A DNA stretch of 29,567 bases from JABSOG01 sp041583135 (GCA_041583135.1 JBFHGJ010000068.1:1-29567), one strand, 5' to 3'. Counted from the first letter of the stretch, positions 9,308 through 18,584 are shown. Numbers and translations: made by a program. The notes: generated by a model from the sequence alone, not told the origin.

Positions 9308-10619
9308 AACTGACCTCCGCGACCAACTGGGCAAACACTTCGCCACGATGCTCAAAATTTCGAAACATATCCTGACTGGCGCATGCCGGTGAGAGCAATA
9401 CGCAATCGCCCGCTTGTGCCAATCTCGCAGCGGTTGCTACCGCCTCATCAAGACTGGCCACTGCAATCGCATCATCACACAGCGCGGCAATCTCATGGCC
9501 GTCTTGACCAAAGGTGATCACATGGGCCGCATGGGCTTCAAGCGCCGGTTTTAGCGGTGCAAAATCTTGTCCTTTACCAACCCCACCGGCAATCAAAATC
9601 AATTTACCGGCGCACATAGGCGCAACACCGTTTAATGCTGCGACTGTGGCACCGACATTGGTGGCTTTGGAGTCGTCTACCCAACGAATATCGCCGGTAT
9701 TGGCCAATAGCTCACAGCGGTGCGGCAATGGTTTAAAGTTGGCCAACGTTTTCACAATGGCGTCAACCGGCACGTCAAATGGCGCCACTAAGGCAATAGC
9801 CGCCATGGCATTGAGCAAATTATGGCGACCAAACAATGCCAGATCAGACAAACGGCACACCACCGCTTGGTTCATCACAATATATTCGCCGTCAATACCA
9901 ATATCGTTACCTTGCGGCTTATCCATACCAAACGAACAACGGGTTGTGTCACTACCCAAAGCAAATGTCAGCGCGTCATGACGGTTAAATACCAAGCGCT
10001 CGGCGCCTTGGTAAATGCGCTGTTTCGCAGCGACATAATCATCAAACTGCTGGTAACGGTCCATATGATCTTCAACCACATTCAAAATACAGGCACTACT
10101 GGCTTTGAGTGATGCGGTAGTCTCCAACTGAAAACTGGACAGCTCCAAAACCGCGACATCAAACGGACTGGCCAACAGGTTAAGCACCGGCACCCCGATA
10201 TTGCCCCCCATCACGCCGTGAATACCAGCATTTTGCAGCATCTCACTGACCAACTTGGTGACCGTTGATTTGCCGTTTGAACCTGTAATGGCAATCACTG
10301 GCTTTTGATTGATCCGCGCAAACAGTTCTACATCACCAATCACTTCGATATTACTGGCCCGCGCTGCTACCAGCCACGGGTTGTCATTAGGCATACCAGG
10401 GCTGACAATCAACAAATCGGCATCCAGTGGCAGCTCATCTAGTCGCTTAATTTCAGGCCAGCCGCTTTTAACAGCCTTGAGACCGCTGGATTGCTCATTG
10501 GCTTCCATTACAAACGGCCTGATGCGAAACTTAGTCAAAAACGACACGCAGGCCAGCCCTGAGACCCCAAGTCCCAAAATGCCGATTTTCTTTTGTGCGA
10601 TTGTGTCTAAGTAACTCAT
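9297..10619 (-). CDS. murD: UDP-N-acetylmuramoylalanine--D-glutamate ligase
   Basis: Cytosolic Mur ligase that adds D-Glu to UDP-MurNAc-L-Ala. The 440 residues match E. coli length. An N-terminal dinucleotide-like fold GILGLGVSGLA is at 13-23, the P-loop GSNGKST at 113-119, and the family segments NVVEDHMDRY and WVDDSKATNVGATVAAL follow. ATG 10619 is chosen over an in-frame TTG one codon upstream. The gene starts 30 bases after mraY and its end overlaps ftsW by 11 bases. Confidence 0.97.
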   Translation of the reverse strand: MSYLDTIAQKKIGILGLGVSGLACVSFLTKFRIRPFVMEANEQSSGLKAVKSGWPEIKRLDELPLDADLLIVSPGMPNDNPWLVAARASNIEVIGDVELFARINQKPVIAITGSNGKSTVTKLVSEMLQNAGIHGVMGGNIGVPVLNLLASPFDVAVLELSSFQLETTASLKASSACILNVVEDHMDRYQQFDDYVAAKQRIYQGAERLVFNRHDALTFALGSDTTRCSFGMDKPQGNDIGIDGEYIVMNQAVVCRLSDLALFGRHNLLNAMAAIALVAPFDVPVDAIVKTLANFKPLPHRCELLANTGDIRWVDDSKATNVGATVAALNGVAPMCAGKLILIAGGVGKGQDFAPLKPALEAHAAHVITFGQDGHEIAALCDDAIAVASLDEAVATAARLAQAGDCVLLSPACASQDMFRNFEHRGEVFAQLVAEVSYVH

Positions 10620-10649
10620 CAATTTAGTCTTTCAAATACCTGTTTTGCC

Positions 10650-11732
10650 TTAGCGGATCTTAAGCGTTGCCAAGCCAATCAATACAAAAATCAACGACAG
10701 GATCCAAAAACGCACGATCACTCGCGGCTCCGGCCAGCCTTTTAATTCATAATGGTGGTGAATGGGCGCCATACGAAACACGCGCTGACCACGTAACTTG
10801 TACGAACCGACCTGTAAGATCACCGACACGGTTTCCATCACAAAAACCCCACCCATAATAAACAGCACCAGCTCCTGTCTTACCAACACGGCGATAATGC
10901 CGAGCGCCCCACCTAATGCCAGCGAACCGACATCGCCCATAAAAACTTGCGCCGGATAAGTGTTGAACCACAAAAAGCCCAAACCGGCACCAAAAATCGC
11001 CGTACACACCACCACCAGCTCAGATGCTGGCGGCACGTAAGGAATATTAAGGTAGTCAGAAAACTGTACGTTGCTGGTGGCATAGGCGAATATCGCCAAT
11101 GCGCCTGCGACCATCATCGTCGGCACAATCGCAAGACCATCCAAACCATCGGTCAGATTCACCGCATTAGAGGTGCCTACAAGAACGAAATAAGTCAGCA
11201 AAATAAACAGCCCACCAAGCTGTGGCATCACATCTTTCAAAAACGGCACCACCAATTGGGTTTCCGTTTGATATTGCTGGGTGTAATACAAGAAAAACGC
11301 CACCGCAATCGCCACCAGTGACAGCCAAAAGTATTTCCATTTGGCGATAAGCCCCTTGGGATCTTTGCGGATCACTTTGCGATAGTCATCGACAAAACCC
11401 ACCACGCCGTAGCTGGAGACCACAAACAACACCACCCAAACATATTTGTTTGATAAATCAGCCCACAACAGCGCACTGGTAATGATGGCGCCTAAAATCA
11501 AAATGCCGCCCATCGTCGGCGTGCCAGCCTTCGACAAGTGGCTTTGTGGTCCGTCATCACGCACCGTTTGGCCTATCTGCATCTTTTGCAGATAACGAAT
11601 AAGTCGCGGTCCCCAGAAAATCGAGAGTCCCAAAGCCGTCAGCACCGATAAAATGGCGCGCATCGTCAAATAAGAAAAGACGTTAAAACCGCTGTAGAAC
11701 TGAGTCAGGTAGTCCGCCAACCAAACCAGCAT
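10650..11732 (-). CDS. mraY: Phospho-MurNAc-pentapeptide translocase
   Basis: Integral membrane transferase that moves phospho-MurNAc-pentapeptide to undecaprenyl phosphate, forming lipid I. The 360 residues equal the E. coli length. Active-site features are visible: the aspartate pair D115-D116 in FVDDYRK, NLTDGLDGLA (192-201), D267 in FMGDVGS, and the histidine loop PIHHHYE at 323-329. About ten hydrophobic helices are spread along the protein. Only one base separates it from murF upstream. Confidence 0.98.
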   Translation of the reverse strand: MLVWLADYLTQFYSGFNVFSYLTMRAILSVLTALGLSIFWGPRLIRYLQKMQIGQTVRDDGPQSHLSKAGTPTMGGILILGAIITSALLWADLSNKYVWVVLFVVSSYGVVGFVDDYRKVIRKDPKGLIAKWKYFWLSLVAIAVAFFLYYTQQYQTETQLVVPFLKDVMPQLGGLFILLTYFVLVGTSNAVNLTDGLDGLAIVPTMMVAGALAIFAYATSNVQFSDYLNIPYVPPASELVVVCTAIFGAGLGFLWFNTYPAQVFMGDVGSLALGGALGIIAVLVRQELVLFIMGGVFVMETVSVILQVGSYKLRGQRVFRMAPIHHHYELKGWPEPRVIVRFWILSLIFVLIGLATLKIR

Positions 11733-11733
11733 A

Positions 11734-13140
11734 TCAACAAGCCTCCATGGTTGGGTGCTCGTTATCGTAGTGTCCTACAATCGCTTCAACGACGCGTTCC
11801 ATTTTGGCGCTGCGTGAACCTTTCACCAAGATAGTCACCTTTTGTTTGTCGGCATCGATGTTGCCGTAAATAAATTCCAATAGTTGCGCCCGCGAAGAAA
11901 AATGTTTGCCGTTGCCATTAAACATTTCGCTGGCATTTTGACTGAGTACACCTAGGGTATAGAGGTTATCGATGCCCTGCTCTTTGGCATAAGTACCGAC
12001 TTCTTCATGATAAACCCGAGCATCCAGCCCCAGTTCGGCCATATCGCCTAGGATCATTATTTTGCGGCCAAGGCTCTCATTAAGTAGATTGACTGCCGCT
12101 TTTGCCGATTCGACATTGGCGTTGTAGGTATCGTCTATCACCGTCAGGTTTTTATTCACTTTAACCAAATTGACTCGGCCTGCGACCGGCTTCATTTCTC
12201 TTAAGCCCAAGGCAATATCCGTCATGCTGGCACCAACGGCTAAGCAGACGCTGGCTGCTGCCAAAGCGTTTTTAATATTGTGTTTACCCGGTACTAGTAG
12301 CTGTACCAAGATGTTTTCTTGTACACCGTTATTGTTGGCGTATAAGTCAAACGTGGCGCAACCGAACTCATCCATACAGATGTTATCGACCCAGACATCA
12401 ACCTGTTTGTCGCCATGCATGGCAAAACGACGTACCGGTCTGTCTTTTAACCGTCTGAGCCAGTAATCTGAGTATTCGCTGTCACAATTGACTACGGCCA
12501 CCGCTTCTTCGGGCGAGAAAGTGAAGATCTCACCTTTGGCTCTGGCCACCCCATAAACGTCGATAAAACCTTCTAAATGGGCTGCGGCAACATTGTTGAT
12601 GATACAGACATCAGGCTTGGTCAAACCGGTGGTATACGCTATCTCACCCGGGTGATTGGCGCCGAGTTCTATCACCGCATAATCATGCTGAGGCTCTAGG
12701 CGCAACAAGGTTAAAGGCACGCCAATTTCGTTGTTGAAGTTCCCTTGTGTGGCCAATACATTGCCCAAGCGAGACAAAATTGCCGCCGCCATTTCTTTTA
12801 CCGTGGTCTTACCGACACTACCGGTAATGGCAATGGTTTTTGGTCTGATCTGGGCTTTGATCGCCGCGCCCAAAGCGCCTAACGCCGCTTTGGTATCTTT
12901 CACCACCAGCTGCGGCACCTTGATGTCCATTTGATGGTCCACCACCACGGCGCTGGCGCCTTTTTCTATCGCTTGGTCGATAAACTTGTGGCCGTCGAAG
13001 TTGGCACCTTTTAAGGCAATGAACAGTGCACCGGGTTCAATAGTCCTGGTGTCTGTACTCACTTGGTCGATTTCTACCGCACCGCCAATCATGCTGGCCG
13101 ATAAAACGCGACTGATCCATTGGGTACTTACTGTGATCAT
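11734..13140 (-). CDS. murF: UDP-MurNAc-tripeptide D-alanyl-D-alanine ligase
   Basis: Cytosolic Mur ligase that adds the D-Ala-D-Ala dipeptide made by DdlB, completing the pentapeptide. The 468 residues have the N-terminal MurF-type domain (VSTDTRTIEPGALFIALKG, 27-45), the P-loop GSVGKTT at 107-113, the ELGANHPGEI block, and VIDDTYNANVESAKAA in the C-terminal half. It starts in an ATGA overlap with the murE stop. Confidence 0.97.
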   Translation of the reverse strand: MITVSTQWISRVLSASMIGGAVEIDQVSTDTRTIEPGALFIALKGANFDGHKFIDQAIEKGASAVVVDHQMDIKVPQLVVKDTKAALGALGAAIKAQIRPKTIAITGSVGKTTVKEMAAAILSRLGNVLATQGNFNNEIGVPLTLLRLEPQHDYAVIELGANHPGEIAYTTGLTKPDVCIINNVAAAHLEGFIDVYGVARAKGEIFTFSPEEAVAVVNCDSEYSDYWLRRLKDRPVRRFAMHGDKQVDVWVDNICMDEFGCATFDLYANNNGVQENILVQLLVPGKHNIKNALAAASVCLAVGASMTDIALGLREMKPVAGRVNLVKVNKNLTVIDDTYNANVESAKAAVNLLNESLGRKIMILGDMAELGLDARVYHEEVGTYAKEQGIDNLYTLGVLSQNASEMFNGNGKHFSSRAQLLEFIYGNIDADKQKVTILVKGSRSAKMERVVEAIVGHYDNEHPTMEAC

Positions 13141-14621
13141 GATGCCAATTCCTCGCTTTGGTGAGCAAAATATTGCCGTACGAAACGGCGTTCATCGTAA
13201 GCTATCACCTCATCGCCAAAGATTTGATAGGTCTCATGACCTTTCCCGGCGATAAGTACGATATCTCCCGTAGCGGCGTTATCCAATGTCGTTCGAATTG
13301 CCTGTTGGCGATCAAGAACAATAGTGGCTTTATCCGTCAGTGCGATCCCTGCCAAAATCTGCTCGGCAATGTGCTGTGGTGACTCATTACGGGGGTTGTC
13401 ATTGGTGATCACCACCTTATCGGCATATTGTGCCGCCGCTTCCCCCATCAGTGGCCTCTTGCCACTATCTCTGTCACCGCCACAGCCAAAAATGCACCAC
13501 AACTTGCCGCTGACATGAGCGCTCGCGGCTTGTAATGCCTGTGATAAGGCATCAGGCGTATGAGCGTAGTCAACAATGGCAACGACTTTATCGTTACCAA
13601 AACGCTCCATACGGCCCGGCACGGCCACAATGTTTGCTACAGCCGATACCAGCTGTTCAATGGCAATACCCTCACACAGATATACCGCCAAAGCGCTGAC
13701 GATATTGTATAAATTAAAGCGGCCATACAGTGGGCAACACATGTGTGCCTCACCCCAACTGCTTTTGAGTTTAAATTGCAGGCCATCAGACGCAAAACAC
13801 ACCTCATCGAACATCACATGGGGTTGTTCGGCAAAGCTGGCATCATAGCCGCCAACGGCGATGACCATACGGCCGCTGTTATCCGCCTGCCACTGTCGAT
13901 ACCAAGCCAAACCGGTCGCATCGTCGATATTGATGATCGCCTTAGCCTGTGGATTTTGTTCAAACAGCGCCTTTTTCGCCTCGCCGTAGCTGGCCATATC
14001 GCCGTGATAATCCAAATGGTCTTGGGTTAAATTGCTGAAAATCGCCTGACTAAAACCCAACCCGGAAACTCGGCCTTGATGCAGCCCCTGAGAGCTGACT
14101 TCCATCGCAACACGGTCAATACCGTTTGCGGCAAATTGCGACAATAAACGGTGATTGTTGGCAAGCCCCGGTGTGGTGTTGTTCATCTCCACCAACTCGT
14201 CTAACGGACCTGCGCCTAGCGTACCGACCACCGCCACTTTTTGCGCTACAGCCTCACCGAGTTGCGCCACCAATTGAGAGATAGTGGTCTTGCCATTGGT
14301 GCCGGTAATACCGAGCAATTCAAGCCCATTTTTCGGATAAAATGCCCTCAGCAGTTCAGGCAACTGACTGGCCAGCTGTTCAATGGCGATCAGCGGTACG
14401 TCTTTGCCCGTAACTTCAGCATCGGCATCTAGCAAGACAGCAACGGCGCCAGCAACAATCGCGTTGTCGATAAACTGAATCCCATCTTGCGCCACGCCTT
14501 TGGTTGCCACAAAAACATCGCCGGGTTTCACCTCGCGACTATCGGTGCGTACATCGCCTACCATTAACTCGGGCGCTTCAACGGCAAAAGGCGCCAACCA
14601 GCTTTTTAAGCATTTAGTCAT
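13137..14621 (-). CDS. murE: UDP-MurNAc-L-Ala-D-Glu meso-diaminopimelate ligase
   Basis: Cytosolic Mur ligase that adds the third stem residue. The P-loop GTNGKTT is at 107-113. The TNDNPRNESP block has DNPR at 408-411, the signature of meso-diaminopimelate rather than lysine specificity, as expected for a Gram-negative wall. I use ATG 14621 (494 residues), with a GAGGG element four bases before it. The open frame extends to 14747 but the extra residues lie inside ftsI and are not MurE-like. The start overlaps the ftsI end by eight bases. Confidence 0.97.
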   Translation of the reverse strand: MTKCLKSWLAPFAVEAPELMVGDVRTDSREVKPGDVFVATKGVAQDGIQFIDNAIVAGAVAVLLDADAEVTGKDVPLIAIEQLASQLPELLRAFYPKNGLELLGITGTNGKTTISQLVAQLGEAVAQKVAVVGTLGAGPLDELVEMNNTTPGLANNHRLLSQFAANGIDRVAMEVSSQGLHQGRVSGLGFSQAIFSNLTQDHLDYHGDMASYGEAKKALFEQNPQAKAIINIDDATGLAWYRQWQADNSGRMVIAVGGYDASFAEQPHVMFDEVCFASDGLQFKLKSSWGEAHMCCPLYGRFNLYNIVSALAVYLCEGIAIEQLVSAVANIVAVPGRMERFGNDKVVAIVDYAHTPDALSQALQAASAHVSGKLWCIFGCGGDRDSGKRPLMGEAAAQYADKVVITNDNPRNESPQHIAEQILAGIALTDKATIVLDRQQAIRTTLDNAATGDIVLIAGKGHETYQIFGDEVIAYDERRFVRQYFAHQSEELAS

Positions 14622-16383
14622 GGCGCCCTCGCTTATTGGCAGCGATAACCGTACTGTGATGGCTATCGGCATCGGGAGGTACATTGAGTAGCCGCAAGGC
14701 ATTGCCCATAATGGTAGAAAACGCAGGGCCTGCGACATCCCCCCCATAAAAATAATCGCCCCTCGGGTCGTTGATCAGCACCACCACCGCAAGTTTGGGG
14801 TCAGACACCGGCCCAACACCACCAAAAGAGCCAACATAATCAGAACCATATCCGCCACCGGACGCTTTACGTGAGGTGCCGGTTTTACCGGCAATGCGAT
14901 AGCCCGGCACTCTGGCCTTGGTGCCAGTACCGCCAACTTCCAGCACCGACTCCATCATATGCAGCACCTCTGTAGAAGTGGCGCGTGACAACACCGCTTC
15001 ACCTTCTGGCGGCTTTTCCAATTTCATAATCGATAACGGCAGTTTGACGCCATCATTGCCCAAAATGGCATACATTCTGGCCAACTGAGCCGTCGTTGCA
15101 CTCACGCCATAGCCAAAAGACAAAGTGGCCAATTCAAATTCAGACCAGCGGCGACGCTCGCCAAACACGCCAGCACTTTCACCTATCAGCCCCATGCCGG
15201 TATCTTCACCAAAGCCAAGCTGATAAAAAGTCTCTAAAAAATGCTCTTTGGGCATCGACAACATCAGTTTAGTGACACCAACATTACTGGAGTGCTGGAT
15301 AATGCCACGCAGATCCAACTTGCCGTAGTTGTTTTCGTCTTTCACGCGACTACCACCAAGACGCAAATAGCCTGGCGAAGTATCAATGATGTCGGTTGCG
15401 CTGTATGAGCCAAATTCTAAGGCGCTGATCACCGCAACTGGTTTTAATATCGACCCCGGCTCAAAGGTATCGGTGATCGCACGGTTACGGAAACGATGGC
15501 TTTTCACCCCACGCCTGTTGTTAGGGTTATAGGATGGGCTATTGACTAAAGCCAACACTTCACCGGTAGTAACATCAACCACCAAGGCTGAGCCTGACAC
15601 GGCGTTATAGGTTGTCACCGCCGACTTAACTGCCTGATAGGCAATCGACTGAATGCGCGAATCGATGCTCAAGGTTAGGTTTTTCGGAGGCACCGGTTCG
15701 ACTTCTTCAAGCACCTCAATCTCACGGCCTTTGGCATCTTTGCGCACGCGGCGCATCCCATTGCTACCAACGAGCTGCTTGTCATAAAGCTTTTCAATGC
15801 CGTCAATGCCCTTGGCATCTAAGTTGGTAAAACCAATGAGGTGAGCACTGATCTCGCCATTGGGATAATAGCGCTTCGACTCTTTACGTTGATACACACC
15901 GGGAATATTGAGTTTATCGACATAATTGGCCATCGCCGGCTCAACTTGCCTTTTAATATAGACAAAGCGCTTTTTCGGATTGCTGGTCACCCGCTCGACC
16001 AAGGTTTCACGGTCGATGTGCAAGACATCGGCAAGCGCCATCCAGCGTTTATCACTGGCGACCGGCACCTTGGATTTAAAGATCTCTTTAGGATCGGCCC
16101 ATATCGCCTGCACCGGCACACTGACTGCCAGTTCGATGCCGTTGCGATCAAAGATCATACCGCGCTCGACGTCCTCAGACTTATTGCGAATAGTGCGATT
16201 GTCCGAACGACGATTAAGATCATCGCTGTTAAGCACCTGTAAATAAGCCGCCCTCACCCCAAGACCGACAAAGATCAAAGTGATGGTGCCAAGCACCAGC
16301 AAAAAGCGCCAGCCGGTTAAGCTGGGCGTCTGGTTTTGCTTGCTCTGCTTTGGTTTGGCAGATTTTTTGACCAGCGCGTTCAT
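14614..16383 (-). CDS. ftsI: Septal transpeptidase FtsI (PBP3)
   Basis: Class B penicillin-binding protein that cross-links septal peptidoglycan and pairs with FtsW. The 589 residues show a short basic cytoplasmic start, one membrane anchor at about 26-48, the PBP dimerisation domain, then the transpeptidase domain. The catalytic SxxK is S311-ILK (in TFEPGSILKP), SxN is S365-S366-N367, and KTGT is at 500-503. Length and order fit E. coli FtsI. It starts in an ATGA overlap with ftsL. Confidence 0.98.
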   Translation of the reverse strand: MNALVKKSAKPKQSKQNQTPSLTGWRFLLVLGTITLIFVGLGVRAAYLQVLNSDDLNRRSDNRTIRNKSEDVERGMIFDRNGIELAVSVPVQAIWADPKEIFKSKVPVASDKRWMALADVLHIDRETLVERVTSNPKKRFVYIKRQVEPAMANYVDKLNIPGVYQRKESKRYYPNGEISAHLIGFTNLDAKGIDGIEKLYDKQLVGSNGMRRVRKDAKGREIEVLEEVEPVPPKNLTLSIDSRIQSIAYQAVKSAVTTYNAVSGSALVVDVTTGEVLALVNSPSYNPNNRRGVKSHRFRNRAITDTFEPGSILKPVAVISALEFGSYSATDIIDTSPGYLRLGGSRVKDENNYGKLDLRGIIQHSSNVGVTKLMLSMPKEHFLETFYQLGFGEDTGMGLIGESAGVFGERRRWSEFELATLSFGYGVSATTAQLARMYAILGNDGVKLPLSIMKLEKPPEGEAVLSRATSTEVLHMMESVLEVGGTGTKARVPGYRIAGKTGTSRKASGGGYGSDYVGSFGGVGPVSDPKLAVVVLINDPRGDYFYGGDVAGPAFSTIMGNALRLLNVPPDADSHHSTVIAANKRGRHD

Positions 16384-16700
16384 CTTAACTTCACTATCAC
16401 TTCTTCTTTCGGGCTAGGACGGTAAAGCCCAAGCTGTTGGTGCACTTCAGCTTCAACTCTGGAGTGCTCTGATAAGGTTCGTTGTTCGAGTAAATAATGA
16501 CGCCACTCGACATTGAGTTCGTCACGTTGTTGGTTCAGTCTGTCTTGCTCGATGACGGCAAGGCGGTTCAAATGAGAAAATTGCACGATCAGCAAAGCGG
16601 TGATCACATTGATCACCAACAACAACAGCAACAGCTTATGGCGCATCAGATCCAGCGCTATCGCTTTTGCCAAGTTTGGCTGTCGTTTCTTTTCGGCCAT
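16380..16700 (-). CDS. ftsL: Cell division protein FtsL
   Basis: Small bitopic divisome protein that joins FtsB and FtsQ and helps activate FtsWI. The 106 residues comprise a basic cytoplasmic N-terminus, one leucine-rich membrane helix at about 23-42, and a periplasmic coiled coil at about 45-92. ATG 16700 (MAEKKRQPN) begins one base after the rsmH stop. A longer frame reaches 16790 but its first 30 residues lie inside rsmH and would put a long basic tail before the anchor. Sequence is poorly conserved in this family, so the call leans on topology and position. Confidence 0.93.
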   Translation of the reverse strand: MAEKKRQPNLAKAIALDLMRHKLLLLLLVINVITALLIVQFSHLNRLAVIEQDRLNQQRDELNVEWRHYLLEQRTLSEHSRVEAEVHQQLGLYRPSPKEEVIVKLR

Positions 16701-16701
16701 A

Positions 16702-17637
16702 CTATAGACGCTCCGCAATACGCAATACCGAGCTGCGGGCACGTACATTGTGTCCGGTCTCGCTCTGCGACGGCTTAATTGCTTTGCCAATGGCCTTAAG
16801 CGACAGATTTTGTTTGATCTGATCGTCTCTGAGCGGCAAACCGCGAGGAATTGGCGCAGGCTTGCTGTGCTTACGAATAAACTGCTTCACCATACGATCT
16901 TCTAGCGAGTGGAAGCTGATCACCGCCAAACGACCACCGGGTTTGAGCACCTTCAAGGCGCTATCGAGCGCAGTTTTCACCTCATCAAGTTCTGAGTTGA
17001 TATAAATGCGAATAGCCTGAAAACTGCGGGTTGCAGGGTGCTTTTTCTCATCGAACTTCGGCGCGACATCTTTGATCAACGCCGCTAGCTGCAAAGTTCG
17101 AGTGATTGGCGTTTGGCTGCGAACATCGACGATACGATTGGCTATCCGCCATGCCGAACGTTCTTCACCAAAGGTTTTTAGCACCCAGCTAATGTCTTCA
17201 ACATCTGCCGTGGCTAACCACTGCGCTGCCGTTTGACCACTGGTGGTGTCCATTCGCATGTCTAAAGGCCCATCTCGCATAAAGCTAAAGCCTCGTTCAG
17301 ACTCGTCAAGTTGGGGGGACGATACGCCCAAGTCTAAAAGCAAACCGTCAACGTTGCCTAGGATGTCGTGGGAGGCGGCAACTTGTTCAAGGTGGGAAAA
17401 TGCACTGTGGGTAATGTGAAAGCGAGGATCGCCAGAGAATACCTTAGCGGCTTCTATGGCTGTGGGATCTCTATCAATGGCAAACAAACGACCGCGCTCA
17501 CCTAAGCGCGCCAGGATCTCTTTCGAGTGTCCCCCGCGTCCAAAGGTGCCGTCGATGTATACCCCATCGGGCACAATGGCAAGTGCGTCAATCGATTCGT
17601 GCAACAGCACGGAAACGTGTTTAGTTTGCTCAGTCAT
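16702..17637 (-). CDS. rsmH: 16S rRNA (cytosine-1402-N4) methyltransferase
   Basis: Also known as MraW. It transfers a methyl group from SAM to N4 of C1402 of 16S rRNA, in the ribosomal decoding centre. The 311 residues begin with HVSVLLHESIDAL. The SAM-binding motif YIDGTFGRGGHS is at 27-38, and LLDLGVSSPQLDE (100-112), SFMRDGPLDMRMD (118-130) and FHSLEDRMVKQF follow, all RsmH signatures. Its start lies six bases after the mraZ stop. Confidence 0.97.
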   Translation of the reverse strand: MTEQTKHVSVLLHESIDALAIVPDGVYIDGTFGRGGHSKEILARLGERGRLFAIDRDPTAIEAAKVFSGDPRFHITHSAFSHLEQVAASHDILGNVDGLLLDLGVSSPQLDESERGFSFMRDGPLDMRMDTTSGQTAAQWLATADVEDISWVLKTFGEERSAWRIANRIVDVRSQTPITRTLQLAALIKDVAPKFDEKKHPATRSFQAIRIYINSELDEVKTALDSALKVLKPGGRLAVISFHSLEDRMVKQFIRKHSKPAPIPRGLPLRDDQIKQNLSLKAIGKAIKPSQSETGHNVRARSSVLRIAERL

Positions 17638-17643
17638 TAAGTT

Positions 17644-18102
17644 TTAAAATGAAAAATCTTGTAATCGTTCGGTCAATTCAAAGCCCCCGGCATTTTCCAG
17701 TTCGATATCTTGTTCGACCTGCTGCTGCCAGATGCCTTCATCCCAAATTTCAAATTTGTTTAATTGCCCTACCAGCATGATATTCTTCGTCAGCTTGGCA
17801 TGGGTGCGTAATGTGGGTGCGATCAGCGTCCTACCGGCGTTATCCAATTTACATTCGCTAGCGTGTCCTAACAACAAACGCTGCACGCGACGCTCATGGG
17901 GGTTCATACTCGACAATTTCAACAAACGCGCTTCAACTTCTTCCCACTCGTTCAGTGGATAGAGCAGCAGACAGGGTTGATGTAGATCAATGGTGCAGAT
18001 CATTTCCCCTTGGCACTCAGACAGCAGCAAATCCCGAAACTTAGTCGGTATGGCAATTCTGCCTTTGCTGTCAATCGAAATCGAGTTCGCGCCTCGGTAC
18101 AT
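17644..18102 (-). CDS. mraZ: Transcriptional regulator MraZ
   Basis: DNA-binding repressor of the dcw operon, including its own gene, in E. coli. The 152 residues equal the E. coli length. Two SpoVT/AbrB-type halves are visible, each with the D-x-x-x-R motif: DSKGR at 11-15 and DNAGR at 87-91. The stretch SSMNPHERRVQRLLLGHASEC between them is highly conserved. It is the first gene of the operon, and three TGGR repeats matching the known MraZ site lie in its leader. Confidence 0.97.
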   Translation of the reverse strand: MYRGANSISIDSKGRIAIPTKFRDLLLSECQGEMICTIDLHQPCLLLYPLNEWEEVEARLLKLSSMNPHERRVQRLLLGHASECKLDNAGRTLIAPTLRTHAKLTKNIMLVGQLNKFEIWDEGIWQQQVEQDIELENAGGFELTERLQDFSF

Positions 18103-18157
18103 CCGCTAAAAAGCCCAGTTGTCAGTTCTTATAGTTCGAGCGATTATGGTCAAATGA

Positions 18158-18181
18158 TCCACAAAAACCCACTTTTTCCCA
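18158..18181 (-). promoter_or_regulatory. MraZ operator, three 10-base repeats
   Basis: Read on the minus strand, TGGG, TGGG and TGGA occur exactly 10 bases apart, with A- and T-rich spacers. E. coli MraZ binds direct TGGG repeats separated by six bases before mraZ, so the match in spacing, motif and position is close. The repeats fall within the first transcribed bases of the predicted promoter, which fits autorepression. The third repeat deviates in its last base. Confidence 0.85.
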
Positions 18182-18190
18182 CGAATGTAC

Positions 18191-18220
18191 AGTTTAGTGA
18201 TTGTTCTGGCTACCTGTCAA
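18191..18220 (-). promoter_or_regulatory. Promoter of the dcw operon
   Basis: On the minus strand a perfect -35 box TTGACA (18215-18220) is followed, 18 bases on, by TAAACT (18191-18196), four of six matches to the -10 consensus. Transcription would start near 18184, immediately before the MraZ operator, about 80 bases before mraZ. This mirrors the arrangement of the E. coli mra promoter. Confidence 0.75.
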
Positions 18221-18291
18221 GCCAAATAAAGCAGAATTTAGTGGCTGTAAAAGCAATAAAATCGCGGGTTTCAGCGAAGGTTTTGTTTTTA

Positions 18292-18306
18292 GTGGGAAAA
18301 AGTGGA
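18292..18306 (+). promoter_or_regulatory. Possible second, inverted MraZ half-operator
   Basis: The plus strand reads TGGG and TGGA 10 bases apart. The 14 bases at 18292-18305 are identical to the first part of the MraZ operator, but on the other strand and about 110 bases away. Only two repeats are present. It could let MraZ act on the divergent SNF2 gene or loop the region; chance is possible because the spacer is a run of A. Confidence 0.35.
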
Positions 18307-18387
18307 AGCGCCGAAATTTCAGCCTCCTGCGGACAATTTTTGTACCACAATGAATAGCCTGTCGTGAATAATTTTATGGACAATAGG

Positions 18388-18425
18388 TTTTGCCTTAGGG
18401 AAATCTCTAGGTAAAACAGGCAAAA
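18388..18425. repeat. Inverted repeat with 22-base spacer
   Basis: TTTTGCCT (18388-18395) pairs exactly with AGGCAAAA (18418-18425). The spacer contains further weak pairing (CTTAG with CTAGG). There is no T run after the stem on the plus strand. Function unknown. Confidence 0.4.
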
Positions 18426-18442
18426 ACATCAGTTCTAGCGCT

Positions 18443-18466
18443 TCAGATCCTTTGAAAACGATCTGA
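18443..18466. repeat. Inverted repeat TCAGATC-N10-GATCTGA
   Basis: Exact 7-base arms at 18443-18449 and 18460-18466 flank a 10-base spacer, giving arm centres 17 bases apart. The layout could be a dimeric regulator site upstream of the SNF2 gene. No regulator is suggested by the sequence. Confidence 0.4.
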
Positions 18467-18584
18467 TTTGCTGTCAATTTGAGCAGTTGGATCGCAGGCC
18501 CCATTCTATTACAAAGCGAAGTTGCCCGATACGGCGATCAACAGCTACACTAACCGATTAAAACAGCGAAGACGATAACCTGTC

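Larger units (their letters stand above)
18103..18584. other. Divergent intergenic region, mraZ to SNF2 gene
   Basis: This 482-base stretch holds no gene I believe. The mraZ side carries the dcw promoter and MraZ operator. The middle carries a second TGGR pair on the opposite strand (18293-18306). The side nearest the SNF2 gene contains two inverted repeats (18388-18425 and 18443-18466). I could not pick a convincing promoter for the SNF2 gene by eye. Confidence 0.6.

Noticed and set aside
14622..14747. Upstream extension of murE to 14747
   Set aside because: The added residues are antiparallel in character to no MurE domain and overlap the ftsI coding end; ATG 14621 has a GAGGG site and the family N-terminus.
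16702..16790. Upstream extension of ftsL to 16790
   Set aside because: The extra 30 residues lie inside rsmH and would add an unusual basic tail; ATG 16700 directly follows the rsmH stop.
18319..18504. A 61-codon minus-strand reading frame between mraZ and the SNF2 gene
   Set aside because: No ribosome binding site, no family resemblance, and it covers two inverted repeats in a regulatory region.
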